NCBI RefSeq assembly: GCF_007859195.1
Contig: NZ_VOHL01000001.1
Span: 496,001 to 560,000, forward strand
Direction: 5' to 3'
Source: Streptococcus cuniculipharyngis
GTDB taxonomy: Bacteria > Bacillota > Bacilli > Lactobacillales > Streptococcaceae
Length of the DNA stretch: 64,000 bases
The position numbers were made by a program, and so were the translations under genes. This document shows positions 18,949 through 27,018 of the stretch, one piece after another (position 1 is the stretch's first letter; each line of letters begins with the position of its first letter). The notes under the pieces are model-generated. The model ran no database searches and was not told the DNA's origin. It worked only from the letters and a program-made list of their open reading frames with translations.

Positions 18949-20090
18949 TAAACTCTCACCTTTCTTGTCTGTTGATAAATCTGCTTAAAGGCCCCGACAA
19001 AGGCTTCCACTTGAGACAGCTGATTTTCCCCATCAAAACTCACACGCACTGCTGTCTGAGCCAAATCAAGGGGAAAGCCCATGGCTAAAAGGGTTCCCGC
19101 TGGTTTGCCAGCCTTGGACGAGCAAGCACTAGTCGTCGAGACATAGATGCCCTCTTCTTCAAGGGCATGAACCAAAACTTCTCCCCGAAGGCCTTTTAAA
19201 CCAAAGGTCACAATGTTGGGCGCAAAATTTTCCCGCCCAGAAAAGACGGTTACGTCAGGAAAGCTTGCCAACTCCTCCAACAAATAATCTCGTAACTCTT
19301 GCATCTGGGCTGGCTGGTCAACCTGCTCCAAGGTCAATCTCAAGGCCTTGGCAGTTGCTGCAATCCCTGGCAGATTTTCTGTGGTTGACCGCAAGTTAGC
19401 TTCTTGACCTCCTCCTGTCAAGAGAGGACTAATCTTCTTGCCCTGCTTCTTATACAAGAAACCGACCCCTCGCACCCCATGAAACTTATGGCTAGAAAAA
19501 GAAGCGAAATCCACTCGTTGTGGTAAGATGTCTGCTATAGGAAGTTTGCCAATGGCCTGAACAGCGTCCACGTGAAAGGCAATGGTCGGCCGATTTTCCA
19601 AAAGCTGGGCAATGGCCTTGATGGGTTGAATGGCACCAATTTCATTATTAACTGCCATGACCGACACTAAAATCGTATCTGGCCGCAATAGGTTCTCCAA
19701 AGCTTCTAAATCAACAAAACCGTGCTTGGTCACTGGAGCAAGATCCACGTCAAAACCTTGGGCCTGCAACCACTTAGCTGACTCTTTGACCGCAGGGTGC
19801 TCAATGGCAGAAACAATTAAGTGCTTGCCATAAACTGCTTTCTCAAAGGCTAGTCCCTTGATGGCCCAATTGTCACTTTCAGTTCCCCCAGAGGTAAAGA
19901 AGATCTCCTCAGCAGATTTGCCCAAAAGACTGGCAACCTGCTGGCGACTGGCTTCCAAAAGTCGCTTGGCTTGAACTCCCAAATCATGCAAGCTAGATGG
20001 ATTGCCCATCAGCTTACTGGCAACCTCCTGATAGGTCTGTAAAACCTCTGGATAGGGGGCTGTCGTTGCGGCATTATCAAAATAAATCAT
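18948..20090 (-). CDS. Cysteine desulfurase (NifZ/IscS-like), partner of ThiI
   Basis: PLP enzyme that takes sulfur from cysteine and passes persulfide to ThiI. It is 380 residues from ATG 20090 ([15 protein letters not shown]), chosen because GAGAGG lies 6 bases upstream; the open frame further upstream has no family similarity. It has the PLP lysine in [15 protein letters not shown] and the catalytic cysteine in [14 protein letters not shown]. Adjacency to thiI points to tRNA thiolation, as with B. subtilis NifZ, rather than general Fe-S assembly. Confidence 0.92.
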   Translation of the reverse strand: MIYFDNAATTAPYPEVLQTYQEVASKLMGNPSSLHDLGVQAKRLLEASRQQVASLLGKSAEEIFFTSGGTESDNWAIKGLAFEKAVYGKHLIVSAIEHPAVKESAKWLQAQGFDVDLAPVTKHGFVDLEALENLLRPDTILVSVMAVNNEIGAIQPIKAIAQLLENRPTIAFHVDAVQAIGKLPIADILPQRVDFASFSSHKFHGVRGVGFLYKKQGKKISPLLTGGGQEANLRSTTENLPGIAATAKALRLTLEQVDQPAQMQELRDYLLEELASFPDVTVFSGRENFAPNIVTFGLKGLRGEVLVHALEEEGIYVSTTSACSSKAGKPAGTLLAMGFPLDLAQTAVRVSFDGENQLSQVEAFVGAFKQIYQQTRKVRV

Positions 20091-20188
20091 ACAAGACCTC
20101 TCATTTTCAATACCTATCATTTTACCATAAGATAAATCTTCTAACAACTCAGGATAGCCCAAGAAAAAAAGATGTATCACTACACCTT

Positions 20189-21355
20189 TCATTCTGCCTT
20201 GTCCGATAATAAACCTAACTCATATTTCCAAGCCAAAATACGCTTAACCGACTCTTCTAGACGCTCCTCACTCAACTGCCCAGATTTGACTTTCTCTAAA
20301 AGGTAAGGAATCTGAGTTTGATAGGACGAACTCATGACCATGTCGTTACCAGCCTGAATGGCCTGATAGGCCGCTTCTTCCTGACTCATTAGATTTGCCA
20401 AGCCAGCCATATCAAAGTCGTCTGTCATAATCACTCCTTGGAAGCCTAGGTCCCGCCGCAAAATCTGTGTCATTTTGGGCGAAATCGAAGCGGGTACATC
20501 GTCAATCTGACTTAAAATATTATGCGAGACCAAAACACTATCTGCCCCAGCCTTAATCCCTGCTTCAAATACTCTCAAGTCATAAGCAGCCAATTGCGAT
20601 AAGGAACGGTCATCCTGAATAACCCCCGTATGGCTATCACCATTGTCACCATACCCAGGAAAATGCTTGAGGGTCGAGCCAAATTTTTCCTTTTTTAACT
20701 GACGAACCACCTGACTAACATAATCACTAGTCTTGGTCAAATCTTCCCCCAAGGTTCTACTATAGATGAAAGAACTGCTTCTTTGAGCAATGTCAGCAAC
20801 GGGATACAGGCCAGTGTAAATACCGACTGACTTCAAGAGTTCTACCTTAGCCTTATTATCAGCTAGCACCCCTGCTAGTCCACCGACCTGATAAAGCGCC
20901 ATGGGAGATTGGAAAGGATTATCTAGAATCTCTGATATCCGCGTCACTGTTCCACCTTCTTCATCAGAACCAATAATCAAGGGGATTTTTGACACTTCTT
21001 GAAAACTAGTTGTCATCTCCTTGACCCCTGTCAAATCCTTGTCAGCATAGTCTCTCGCAAATAACAAATAGGCTCCCAACCGATAATCTTCCAAGTCAGC
21101 CAAGGCATTCTGAGCAGGTACCCTCGCAAAAAATAACTGGCCAACCTTGTCCTCCAAACTCATCTTTGCCATTAGAGATTGGATTGTCTGCTGTTTTCTC
21201 TCCTCTTGCGACTGTTTAGCTACTGACTGGTTGGTTTCCTGATTAGACTTGAGATTGGATTTTTTAATTCCTTGACGGGCATTTGCTCCAATCATGAGCA
21301 GAAATACCAAGAAAAAAAAGGACCAAATGAGTGTTGCTTTTATTTTTCTTCTCAT
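20189..21355 (-). CDS. Glycoside hydrolase family 3 beta-N-acetylhexosaminidase, membrane anchored
   Basis: NagZ-like GH3 enzyme of 388 residues. An N-terminal signal anchor (about 5-25, LIWSFFFLVFLLMIGANA) would place the catalytic domain outside the membrane, as in Gram-positive NagZ/YbbD. It has SLEDKVGQLFFARVP, KHFPGYGDNGDSHTG (the His/Asp pair typical of NagZ acid-base catalysis) and nucleophile Asp in VIMTDDFDMAGL. Likely role: trimming GlcNAc from cell-wall fragments or glycans. An extended -10 box lies 10 bases before the ATG, leaving almost no leader. Confidence 0.88.
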   Translation of the reverse strand: MRRKIKATLIWSFFFLVFLLMIGANARQGIKKSNLKSNQETNQSVAKQSQEERKQQTIQSLMAKMSLEDKVGQLFFARVPAQNALADLEDYRLGAYLLFARDYADKDLTGVKEMTTSFQEVSKIPLIIGSDEEGGTVTRISEILDNPFQSPMALYQVGGLAGVLADNKAKVELLKSVGIYTGLYPVADIAQRSSSFIYSRTLGEDLTKTSDYVSQVVRQLKKEKFGSTLKHFPGYGDNGDSHTGVIQDDRSLSQLAAYDLRVFEAGIKAGADSVLVSHNILSQIDDVPASISPKMTQILRRDLGFQGVIMTDDFDMAGLANLMSQEEAAYQAIQAGNDMVMSSSYQTQIPYLLEKVKSGQLSEERLEESVKRILAWKYELGLLSDKAE

Positions 21356-21365
21356 AATAGTTTTT

Positions 21366-21374
21366 ATTATACCA
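21366..21374 (-). promoter_or_regulatory. Extended -10 box of the GH3 gene
   Basis: Minus-strand TGGTATAAT ends at 21366. The ATG at 21355 follows after 10 bases, leaving a predicted leader of only a few bases. Confidence 0.55.
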
Positions 21375-21433
21375 TCTTATGGTTTATTTGACTATTTATT
21401 CGCTAATAGGTGCCTGATTCCCCTAGCTTTTAA

Positions 21434-21462
21434 TGGAAAATTTTCGAATAAAATCGTATAAT
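21434..21462 (+). promoter_or_regulatory. Promoter of the Ser/Thr-rich membrane protein gene
   Basis: TGGAAA (21434-21439), 17-base spacer, TATAAT (21457-21462). AAGGAGAG and the ATG at 21484 follow. Confidence 0.6.
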
Positions 21463-21483
21463 AGTATAAAAAGGAGAGTAACA

Positions 21484-21927
21484 ATGACTAGCCAATACTC
21501 ACGCAAAGCAAAAAAAGACCGAAAATCAGCCACTCCACCTACCGTCCATATCAAAACCGGGTTTTCTGCCCTACAAAAAACCATTGCCCTCATCGGTAGT
21601 ATTTTAAGCATTATTGTAGCCTCTATCACCATTAACAACGCCCTCAATAACAAAAATAAGGTAGAGCCCACTAACGAACCTAGCAGCTATCTCAAAGACA
21701 CAACCACAACGAACACAGATAATCAATGGTTTAACCAAACACCTAGCTCCAGCCAAGAGTTTCCAGCAGCCAGTTTTGACACCAGTACCACAACTAGTCA
21801 AGATGAGCTAGGTAGCCAAGACTCAACCACACCGGCTAATGACAGCAGTTCTCTGACACCAGAAGCTAGTTCCGAAGCCAGTACCAGTCAACTAGAAGCT
21901 CCTGCTAGCCAAGCAACAGACAATTAA
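21484..21927 (+). CDS. Small membrane protein with Ser/Thr-rich tail (probable DUF6556 family)
   Basis: A 147-residue protein. The N-terminus is basic (MTSQYSRKAKKDRKS). One membrane helix follows (about 33-52, TIALIGSILSIIVASITINN), then a long low-complexity extracellular tail rich in Ser, Thr, Gln and Asp. I recognise the layout as a streptococcal family I believe is DUF6556, of unknown function. The start at 21484 is supported by AAGGAGAG 5 bases upstream; an earlier in-frame ATG at 21433 precedes the promoter. The tail could be an O-glycosylation or wall-spanning region (inference). Confidence 0.65.
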   Translation: MTSQYSRKAKKDRKSATPPTVHIKTGFSALQKTIALIGSILSIIVASITINNALNNKNKVEPTNEPSSYLKDTTTTNTDNQWFNQTPSSSQEFPAASFDTSTTTSQDELGSQDSTTPANDSSSLTPEASSEASTSQLEAPASQATDN

Positions 21928-22101
21928 GATTACCAAAGCCTTACATTCCAGCTAAGGTAATTTGATTACTGGTGACATCGGCAACCCCAACGGTTATCAG
22001 TTCTAACAAGACATAGCATTAATAATGAACAAGAATCAGAAATCTCTGCTCTTGATTGGTCGCTCAACAGATTCTGTCCAATCACAAGACTATTAAGATA
22101 A

Positions 22102-22133
22102 GGCCTTGACACCAAGAAATGTCAAGGCTTTTT
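22102..22133 (+). terminator. Rho-independent terminator
   Basis: Perfect 9-bp stem GCCTTGACA / TGTCAAGGC with an 8-base loop and T5 on the plus strand, 175 bases after the membrane-protein gene. Between that gene and this hairpin I see no gene. Confidence 0.85.
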
Positions 22134-22216
22134 ATCAATGTAAAAATTAACTAGTTATGGAAGTCATCAGATGCTCTCAAAACCTTTAATCACTTCAGTC
22201 TTTCCTTAACCCACAA

Positions 22217-22707
22217 ATGATGTGTTATGCACTAGGTGCTTTAGATATGTTTAACGGTATTTATGATTTTGATAAGGTTACTATGACCATATTCCAACCA
22301 CAAAAATATAACATTTCCACCTTTGAGATGGACAAAATTGAACTGCTTAAGTGGACGGAAAACGAACTCTTGCCCAAAGCTGGACTTACTGGTTTCATGG
22401 GCAAATGACATCAAAGCCTACGCTTTACAAGAAGCTACTGAATGTAGAACAATACCAGGTCAAACTGGTAGAGGGACGTTCGGTTCGTAAGATATCAGAC
22501 GAAGTTGCCGTCAGCAAAGCTGTGATTGACGCTAGCTTTGACCCTTACTAGAAGAAATTTCTTACGATCACTGCCATGACCAAGCTCCTTGGTAAGAAAA
22601 CCTTCAATGACCTGCTTGGTTGTCTTATCGTCAAACCAACACTCGTTCCAATTGATAATACACGTCAAGAAATGAACCTAGAAAAAAATGACTTTAAAGA
22701 GGTATAA
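22217..22707 (+). pseudogene. Decayed phage DUF2800 (Cas4/PD-(D/E)XK-like) gene remnant
   Basis: Fragments in different frames align in order with the C-terminal half of phage DUF2800 proteins: YALGALDMFNGIYDFDKVTM, then DIKAYALQEATE, KLVEGRSVRKISDEVAV, and KKFLTITAMTKLLGKKTFND ending near DFKEV. At least two frame changes (about 22405-22450) and an in-frame TAG (about 22549) break it. The expected Cys-rich segment in the middle is missing. The N-terminal half is absent. It directly precedes the DUF2815 gene, the usual phage replication-module order, so this is a prophage relic. Confidence 0.7.
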
Positions 22708-22711
22708 ACAC

Positions 22712-23164
22712 ATGTCAACAAAAGTAATTACAGGTAAAAATAATCACTCCAGCTACTTGAATGCCAATGAACCCAAAACCATCAACGGCAGCAAACCAAA
22801 ATACAGTGTCTCACTCATCATTCCAAAGGATGATATTGAGACTGTCGATAAAATCAAAGCTGCCATTGAACTTGCCTACAAGGAAGACAAATCAAAACTC
22901 AAAGGTAACGGAAAATCTGTTCCAGCACTTGAGATTCTAAAAACTCCACTTCGTGATGGGGAATTAGAACGTCCTGATGGTGAAGCTTATCAAAATGCCT
23001 ACTTCGTCAATGCCAACTCACCATATAAACCAGGAGTCGTTGATGTCAACCGCCTACAGATTCATGTCCATATTGGTTCTTACCTAGATAAGTTTGCGCC
23101 AGCTGAGAAAGAACTAAGAATTGTAGGGAAAATAGTTGGGAATTTTATACCTATTGAACAGTAA
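22712..23164 (+). CDS. Phage DUF2815-type ssDNA-binding protein, C-terminally replaced
   Basis: A 150-residue product from ATG 22712 (GAGGT 6-10 bases upstream). Residues 1 to about 115 match DUF2815 proteins, single-stranded-DNA-binding-like phage proteins: KPKYSVSLIIPKDDIETVDK, KLKGNGKSVPALEILKTPLR, ERPDGEAYQNAYFVNANS. After VVDVNR (about base 23055) the sequence no longer matches. The expected GCYGRASINFYAF-like end is replaced by a Lys/Ile-rich 35-residue tail of unknown origin. This is probably a deletion junction in a prophage remnant, so function is doubtful. Confidence 0.6.
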   Translation: MSTKVITGKNNHSSYLNANEPKTINGSKPKYSVSLIIPKDDIETVDKIKAAIELAYKEDKSKLKGNGKSVPALEILKTPLRDGELERPDGEAYQNAYFVNANSPYKPGVVDVNRLQIHVHIGSYLDKFAPAEKELRIVGKIVGNFIPIEQ

Positions 23165-23329
23165 AATAATCGTTCATAGTCGCTCCTTCTTCTGATGGTA
23201 GTCTTCATAACTGCCCATAATCAGGTATCTCCCCAGTAAGCCCGTCTACCTCTTACTGTCAAAATAGGACTTTCTAAGTCTCATTCTCCCTTACTATAAG
23301 GCAATTATCAGTCTTATAAAGCGACTCAT

Positions 23330-24043
23330 TTAAGAAATTTTCTTTTTCCTAATAGTTATCGTAATTAAAGTTAATAAAAGAACAATCCAAACAAGTAGTG
23401 TTAGATTAGGAATCAGAGTTTTACTCCATGAAAATTCCTCCCACTTTATGAAAAACTTAGTAAACAATCCCATAAAACTATAATCTGTTATCTTTGCAAC
23501 AGTCTTATCCAAACCAGATAGCATCGGTAAAAAAGCAACTAAAATCATAGAAGGGAGACTGATTACCTGAGCTGCTACTTGGTTTTTCGCAATTAAACCT
23601 ATCAGTAAATAGAATAAAATGATTGAGAATGAGGTTAGAAGAATAATTGTAATGTAACTAAAAGCATGTACAATCGTTGCTCCTAAAATAAGAGGAGTAA
23701 TCCCCATAATCACAAAAGTCAGAAAAAACGGGAGAAATAAAGTTGATAAAATGTATTCATAACCTCTAACACCACTCAACATAAGAGTTTGTAAATTGTG
23801 CTTTTCTTTCTCTTCAGACAAGATAACTGTTATAGGATTTCCAACAGCTAAAGCCAAAGAAAAAGGCAAACACATCCTCAGAAGAACTAATGTTTGTTGA
23901 TTGTTGACCTCACCTTGTGTTTCCATCAGATATTTATAAAAATATGTGAAAGCAAAAGGCACTAAAACTTGCAATAAAATACTCTTATTGGAAAGTACAA
24001 TTTGACAACGTAACCATACCAAAGCCAGAAATCGTTTAAACAT
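23330..24043 (-). CDS. ABC-2 type transporter permease
   Basis: Membrane protein of 237 residues with about six hydrophobic segments and an extracellular loop after the first. The second segment ends in the family-like SEEKEKHNLQTLMLSGVRG. It overlaps the ATPase gene upstream by 8 bases, so the two formed one exporter. The frame is intact, but its ATPase is broken and the pair probably does not work. Context suggests export of, or self-protection against, the small peptide encoded upstream. Base composition is AT-rich compared with the core genes around the island. Confidence 0.75.
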   Translation of the reverse strand: MFKRFLALVWLRCQIVLSNKSILLQVLVPFAFTYFYKYLMETQGEVNNQQTLVLLRMCLPFSLALAVGNPITVILSEEKEKHNLQTLMLSGVRGYEYILSTLFLPFFLTFVIMGITPLILGATIVHAFSYITIILLTSFSIILFYLLIGLIAKNQVAAQVISLPSMILVAFLPMLSGLDKTVAKITDYSFMGLFTKFFIKWEEFSWSKTLIPNLTLLVWIVLLLTLITITIRKKKIS

Positions 24044-24876
24044 TTAGCTTTCCTCCTGTTAATTCGATAAAGATATCTTCTAAAGTAGGCTCACATGAAT
24101 GAATTGAAAAAATATTTTCTATATTAGCCTGAGACATCTGTTTTAGTGATCTAAAATCAAAAGTTAACCTATTTCCATTGTAATCTGTAACCTTAATCTT
24201 TTTATCTTTATTGTATTTTTGAATGAGTTCAGAAGGAGCCCCTTGCTCAACTAATTTCCCTTTATTTAATAAGGCAACATAATCACATAAAAGAGTTGCT
24301 TCATTCATATCATGAGTTGTTAAAAAAATTGTTGTCCCCCCTGTTTTCAATTCTAAAATTAAATCGTGGATTGTTCGAGAAGTTGTGGGGTCTAGACCTG
24401 AGGTAGGTTCATCAAGAAAAAGTACATCGGGTTTGTTGATAAGAGCTCGTGCCAAAAGCATTCGCTGCCTCATTCCAGTGGATAATTTTTCCGCTACGAT
24501 TTTGCGACTCTCATATAATCCTACTCTCTTTAGCAAATTATCAATGCGTGACTGATTAACATTATAGAATTTACTGTAAAAAAGAAGATTGTGATACAGA
24601 GACATTTTCTCATAAAATCCACCTGTATCGCTAACCAATCCTATTCTCTTTAATTCACTGCTTGTTAAATTTTGAGATTTTGTCCTAAAATAATAGAATG
24701 TCCTTTATCGGTAAGGAGAGCTGTCCAGTCAGAATATTAATCGTTGTGGTCTTTCCTGAACCAGATGGTCCTAAAAATCCAAAAATCTAACCTTCTTTAA
24801 CAGTGAAGCTTGTATTTTTTAAAGCTATTTTATCTCCAAAACTTTTTGATAAATGGCTGACTTCAATCATACGCAT
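24036..24876 (-). pseudogene. Broken ABC transporter ATP-binding protein
   Basis: Read from ATG 24876 (AAGGAGG upstream): MRMIEVSHLSKSFGDKIALK, an in-frame TAG at 24789-24787 (codon 30), Walker A GPSGSGKTTT, then loss of frame near 24720 and again near 24670. From 24638 the frame is open to the end: SDTGGFYEKMSLYHNLLFYS, LSTGMRQRMLLARAL, PDVLFLDEPTSGLDP, TTHDMNEA. The three lesions separate Walker A from Walker B, so no working ATPase can be made unless the bases are misread. A restart at 24638 would lack the nucleotide-binding loop. Confidence 0.8.
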
Positions 24877-24920
24877 TGTACCTCCTTTATATTCTACATT
24901 TTTACTCAATATCTAATTTA

Positions 24921-25079
24921 CTAACCTCTGTCAAATAAATATCTTAAAAAAAACAATAACATTAAGCAGATAACCGATAGCAAGATTGTTTCATTATTAT
25001 TGATAATATGATATGTTCTCAAGAAGTATAAAATAGTTATATATATGCAAACGCTAATTATGCCTAATTTTTTAAACAT
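24921..25079 (-). CDS. Small two-helix membrane peptide (52 residues), possible immunity or accessory protein
   Basis: A short frame with a strong AAGGAGG 6 bases before its ATG. The product starts MFKKLGIISVCIYITILYFL and has two hydrophobic segments (about 5-20 and 31-48) separated by a polar RTYHIINNNET turn, ending in a basic RYLFDRG tail. I know no family for it. It lies between the candidate peptide and the exporter genes on the same strand; small two-helix proteins there are often immunity or accessory factors, which is inference only. Confidence 0.55.
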   Translation of the reverse strand: MFKKLGIISVCIYITILYFLRTYHIINNNETILLSVICLMLLFFLRYLFDRG

Positions 25080-25080
25080 A

Positions 25081-25259
25081 CTAAACCTCCTTACTAAATA
25101 ATAAAGTCAAATAATAACTAATACACACTATTCCTAATATAATAAATATCCAAAAAATAAGAATAATATGACATTAATAAAAATATCCAAATGAAATGGA
25201 AATAAACTTGACGTTAGTAAATTATCTGACTAAAACAGAGAACTATTCCGCAAATACAT
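25081..25259 (-). pseudogene. Probable broken small membrane protein
   Basis: From ATG 25259 the frame reads MYLRNSSLF, hits TAG, then continues SDNLLTSSLFPFHLDIFINV. A hydrophobic segment carries on in a neighbouring frame (ILIFWIFIILGIVCISYYLT) and ends KEV just before the ribosome site of the next gene. This reads as a small membrane protein with one stop and one frameshift. No strong ribosome site is seen, so the call is weak. Confidence 0.3.
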
Positions 25260-25290
25260 TTATTTTTCTCGTTTTTTAATTTAACAAACC

Positions 25291-25416
25291 TCAACAGCCA
25301 ACAAGACCAAGAATTGCTAAACCAAATCCAATACCTGTAGCAAGTCCAACTGAAAAATCACTAACCGGCACTGAGATTTCTTCAATTTCTTCAAATAAGA
25401 ATACTTCATTTGACAT
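25291..25416 (-). CDS. Candidate bacteriocin/RiPP-like peptide, 41 residues
   Basis: ATG 25416 has AAAGGTG upstream. The N-terminal half is acidic and amphipathic (MSNEVFLFEEIEEISVPVSD); the C-terminal half is glycine-rich and hydrophobic (FSVGLATGIGFGLAILGLVG) and ends in a single Cys. A charged leader and a GxxxG-type helical core resemble a ribosomal antimicrobial or signalling precursor. It has no Gly-Gly cleavage motif. No modification enzyme lies nearby, and I do not recognise the family. It sits downstream of the phrA-like gene, whose system controls a lantibiotic cluster in pneumococcus. Confidence 0.55.
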   Translation of the reverse strand: MSNEVFLFEEIEEISVPVSDFSVGLATGIGFGLAILGLVGC

Positions 25417-25650
25417 ATATTTCACCTTTTCTAACAAGTTTCTATGTAATTTATTACGTCACGACTTGATCAATAAATTATTTTTTTACTAAAAAGCATT
25501 GCTATCTTGACTAGTACATTGGTATCACCTCTTAATACGTATATTAAACTTGTTCGGAAGCCATCACTTTTAATTTCAAAATAGTTCAAAATAATGATGA
25601 AACAGCTCGGCTGAATAGACTTCATTCAAGTTACCCTACGAGCCTATTTG

Positions 25651-25822
25651 CTAATCAGCTTTCCCTACATCAAGCCCGCCAGACTTATTATTCTGCTGGA
25701 CTCTTACTTCAGGATAGTTGCCAAGTTTTCCAATATTAGGATAAAAATTAACACTACTTAATACTACGCTTGCTACTGCAAATAAAGCAAGTAACTTCGA
25801 AAAGTGTTTATTTCGTTTCATT
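25651..25822 (-). pseudogene. phrA: phrA-like quorum-sensing signal peptide gene, frameshifted
   Basis: ATG 25822 with AAGGGG upstream begins MKRNKHF. After a run of five T (25805-25800) the frame shifts; with one T fewer it continues SKLLALFAVASVVLSSVNFY, a Sec signal peptide, and ends SGGLDVGKAD followed by TAG. This C-terminus matches the PhrA signal of S. pneumoniae (LDVGKAD heptamer; SNGLDVGKAD decamer). As written, translation stops after 22 codons, and the downstream frame has no start codon. It is divergent from the TprA-like gene, the pneumococcal arrangement. Confidence 0.75.
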
Positions 25823-25853
25823 TTTTAAGCCCCTTTTTTCCTTTACGTTTTTA

Positions 25854-25881
25854 TTGTATCACCAAAATCATCTGTCGTAAA
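25854..25881 (-). promoter_or_regulatory. Probable promoter of the phrA-like gene
   Basis: Minus-strand TTTACG (25881-25876), 16-base spacer, TACAAT (25859-25854). It lies in the divergent region shared with the TprA-like gene. In pneumococcus TprA represses phrA from this region; the operator is not identified here. Confidence 0.45.
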
Positions 25882-25949
25882 TATTTTATATTTCTTTTTT
25901 GACTTTTTTGTATTTTTATTCACTATAGGAATACCATCGCCTTGCTTTG

Positions 25950-25978
25950 TTGCTTATTTTAACTAAAAGGTGTATACT
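25950..25978 (+). promoter_or_regulatory. Promoter of the TprA-like regulator gene
   Basis: TTGCTT (25950-25955), 17-base spacer, TATACT (25973-25978). The regulator's ATG at 26015 follows after about 36 bases. This rules out an earlier in-frame ATG at 25970 as the start. Confidence 0.65.
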
Positions 25979-26014
25979 TTAAAGGTAAATATTAAAAGAA
26001 AAGGGCAAAATAAT

Positions 26015-26884
26015 ATGAGTATCCTTGCAGAAAAATTTAAACTAAGAAGAAAAGAGCTTAATTTATCACAGAAAGAACTTTGTGATGGTATTTGCGGTCA
26101 AAGTCAACTTAGTAAAATAGAAAGAGGAACATTTATGCCATCAGCAGAAATGCTTTTTCAATTTGCTCGAAGGCTAGACGTACCTCTTGATTATTTTTTT
26201 AACGAGCATATAGAGTTAAAATCTAATATCACTAACTTTAAACAGCTTGCAACAAAACTATTAGAGGATAGAAATTATAATGATTTGGAATATCTGTACC
26301 AGTTAGAACAAGAGAAAACAAAAAAACTTTCCTCTGAGGACAGAACTTATCTAAACTGGGTAAAGGCTATTATTGATTTTTATAAATACGACAATAAGAA
26401 CTCGGCAATAGCCAATTTGGAAAGCAGCCTTCAAGTATTGTCTCCAAATTCCATGGTTCACTTGAAAATCCTTAATACTTTATCTAACTTCTACTCACTA
26501 GTCAATCGCGACGATGACTATGAAAAAAACTATCTGATTTTAAGACAAGCCTATGATAACAAGGATTTAGGTCATCAAGAATATTTGTTTGGATATATTC
26601 GTGTTCGATATAACCATGCACATTATTTAATCTCAAAAAAACGTAACTTTGATGCGATCCAAGAAGCCTTGGAAACAATTGACATTTGTAAAAAATGGCA
26701 GACCACCTACCAGTTAGCTCCTCTTCTTATCATCGTAGGAAATGCTGGTGAAAAATTATTATCTATTGAGGAGCGAAAAAATTACTATTTAGAAGCAAAA
26801 GAAATCTGTAAACTATTTGATAATGAACTGATGCTGATGAAAATCAATGAATACTTGCAAAATTTTGACAAAGATATTCATTAA
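26015..26884 (+). CDS. tprA: TprA-like RRNPP-family peptide-responsive regulator
   Basis: Cytoplasmic DNA-binding protein of 289 residues. An XRE-type helix-turn-helix spans about 6-62 (LSQKELCDGICGQSQLSKIE, then LDVPLDYFF). Tetratricopeptide-like helical repeats follow to the end, as in PlcR/TprA regulators that bind short imported peptides. In S. pneumoniae TprA represses phrA and a lantibiotic cluster until the PhrA peptide, taken up by the oligopeptide permease, relieves it. The divergent gene encodes a PhrA-type C-terminus, which supports the TprA name over Rgg or ComR. The regulator is intact while its partner genes are broken. Confidence 0.75.
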   Translation: MSILAEKFKLRRKELNLSQKELCDGICGQSQLSKIERGTFMPSAEMLFQFARRLDVPLDYFFNEHIELKSNITNFKQLATKLLEDRNYNDLEYLYQLEQEKTKKLSSEDRTYLNWVKAIIDFYKYDNKNSAIANLESSLQVLSPNSMVHLKILNTLSNFYSLVNRDDDYEKNYLILRQAYDNKDLGHQEYLFGYIRVRYNHAHYLISKKRNFDAIQEALETIDICKKWQTTYQLAPLLIIVGNAGEKLLSIEERKNYYLEAKEICKLFDNELMLMKINEYLQNFDKDIH

Positions 26885-26895
26885 TAATATGTCTG

Positions 26896-26928
26896 AAAAA
26901 CTCTGTAACAAATTGTTTGAGAGTTTTT
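26896..26928 (+). terminator. Terminator of the tprA-like gene
   Basis: Inverted repeat AAAAACTC / GAGTTTTT with a 17-base loop and T-rich end on the plus strand, 11 bases after the stop codon. Confidence 0.55.
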
Positions 26929-27018
26929 AATATTTTAAGAAAGTCTTTCTAAAAAATTGTATCAATTACTAAACTCAGACCTCCATCGACTATCTTAGTG
27001 ATATCAGAAATTAAAAAT

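Noticed and set aside
20093-20192. N-terminal extension of the cysteine desulfurase
   Set aside because: The open frame upstream of 20090 has no family similarity, while a proper ribosome site precedes the ATG at 20090.
25417-25650. Second small peptide gene between phrA and the 41-residue frame
   Set aside because: A good AGGTG site (about 25530) is followed by ATG TAC TAG, so translation would stop after two codons; other frames are very short.
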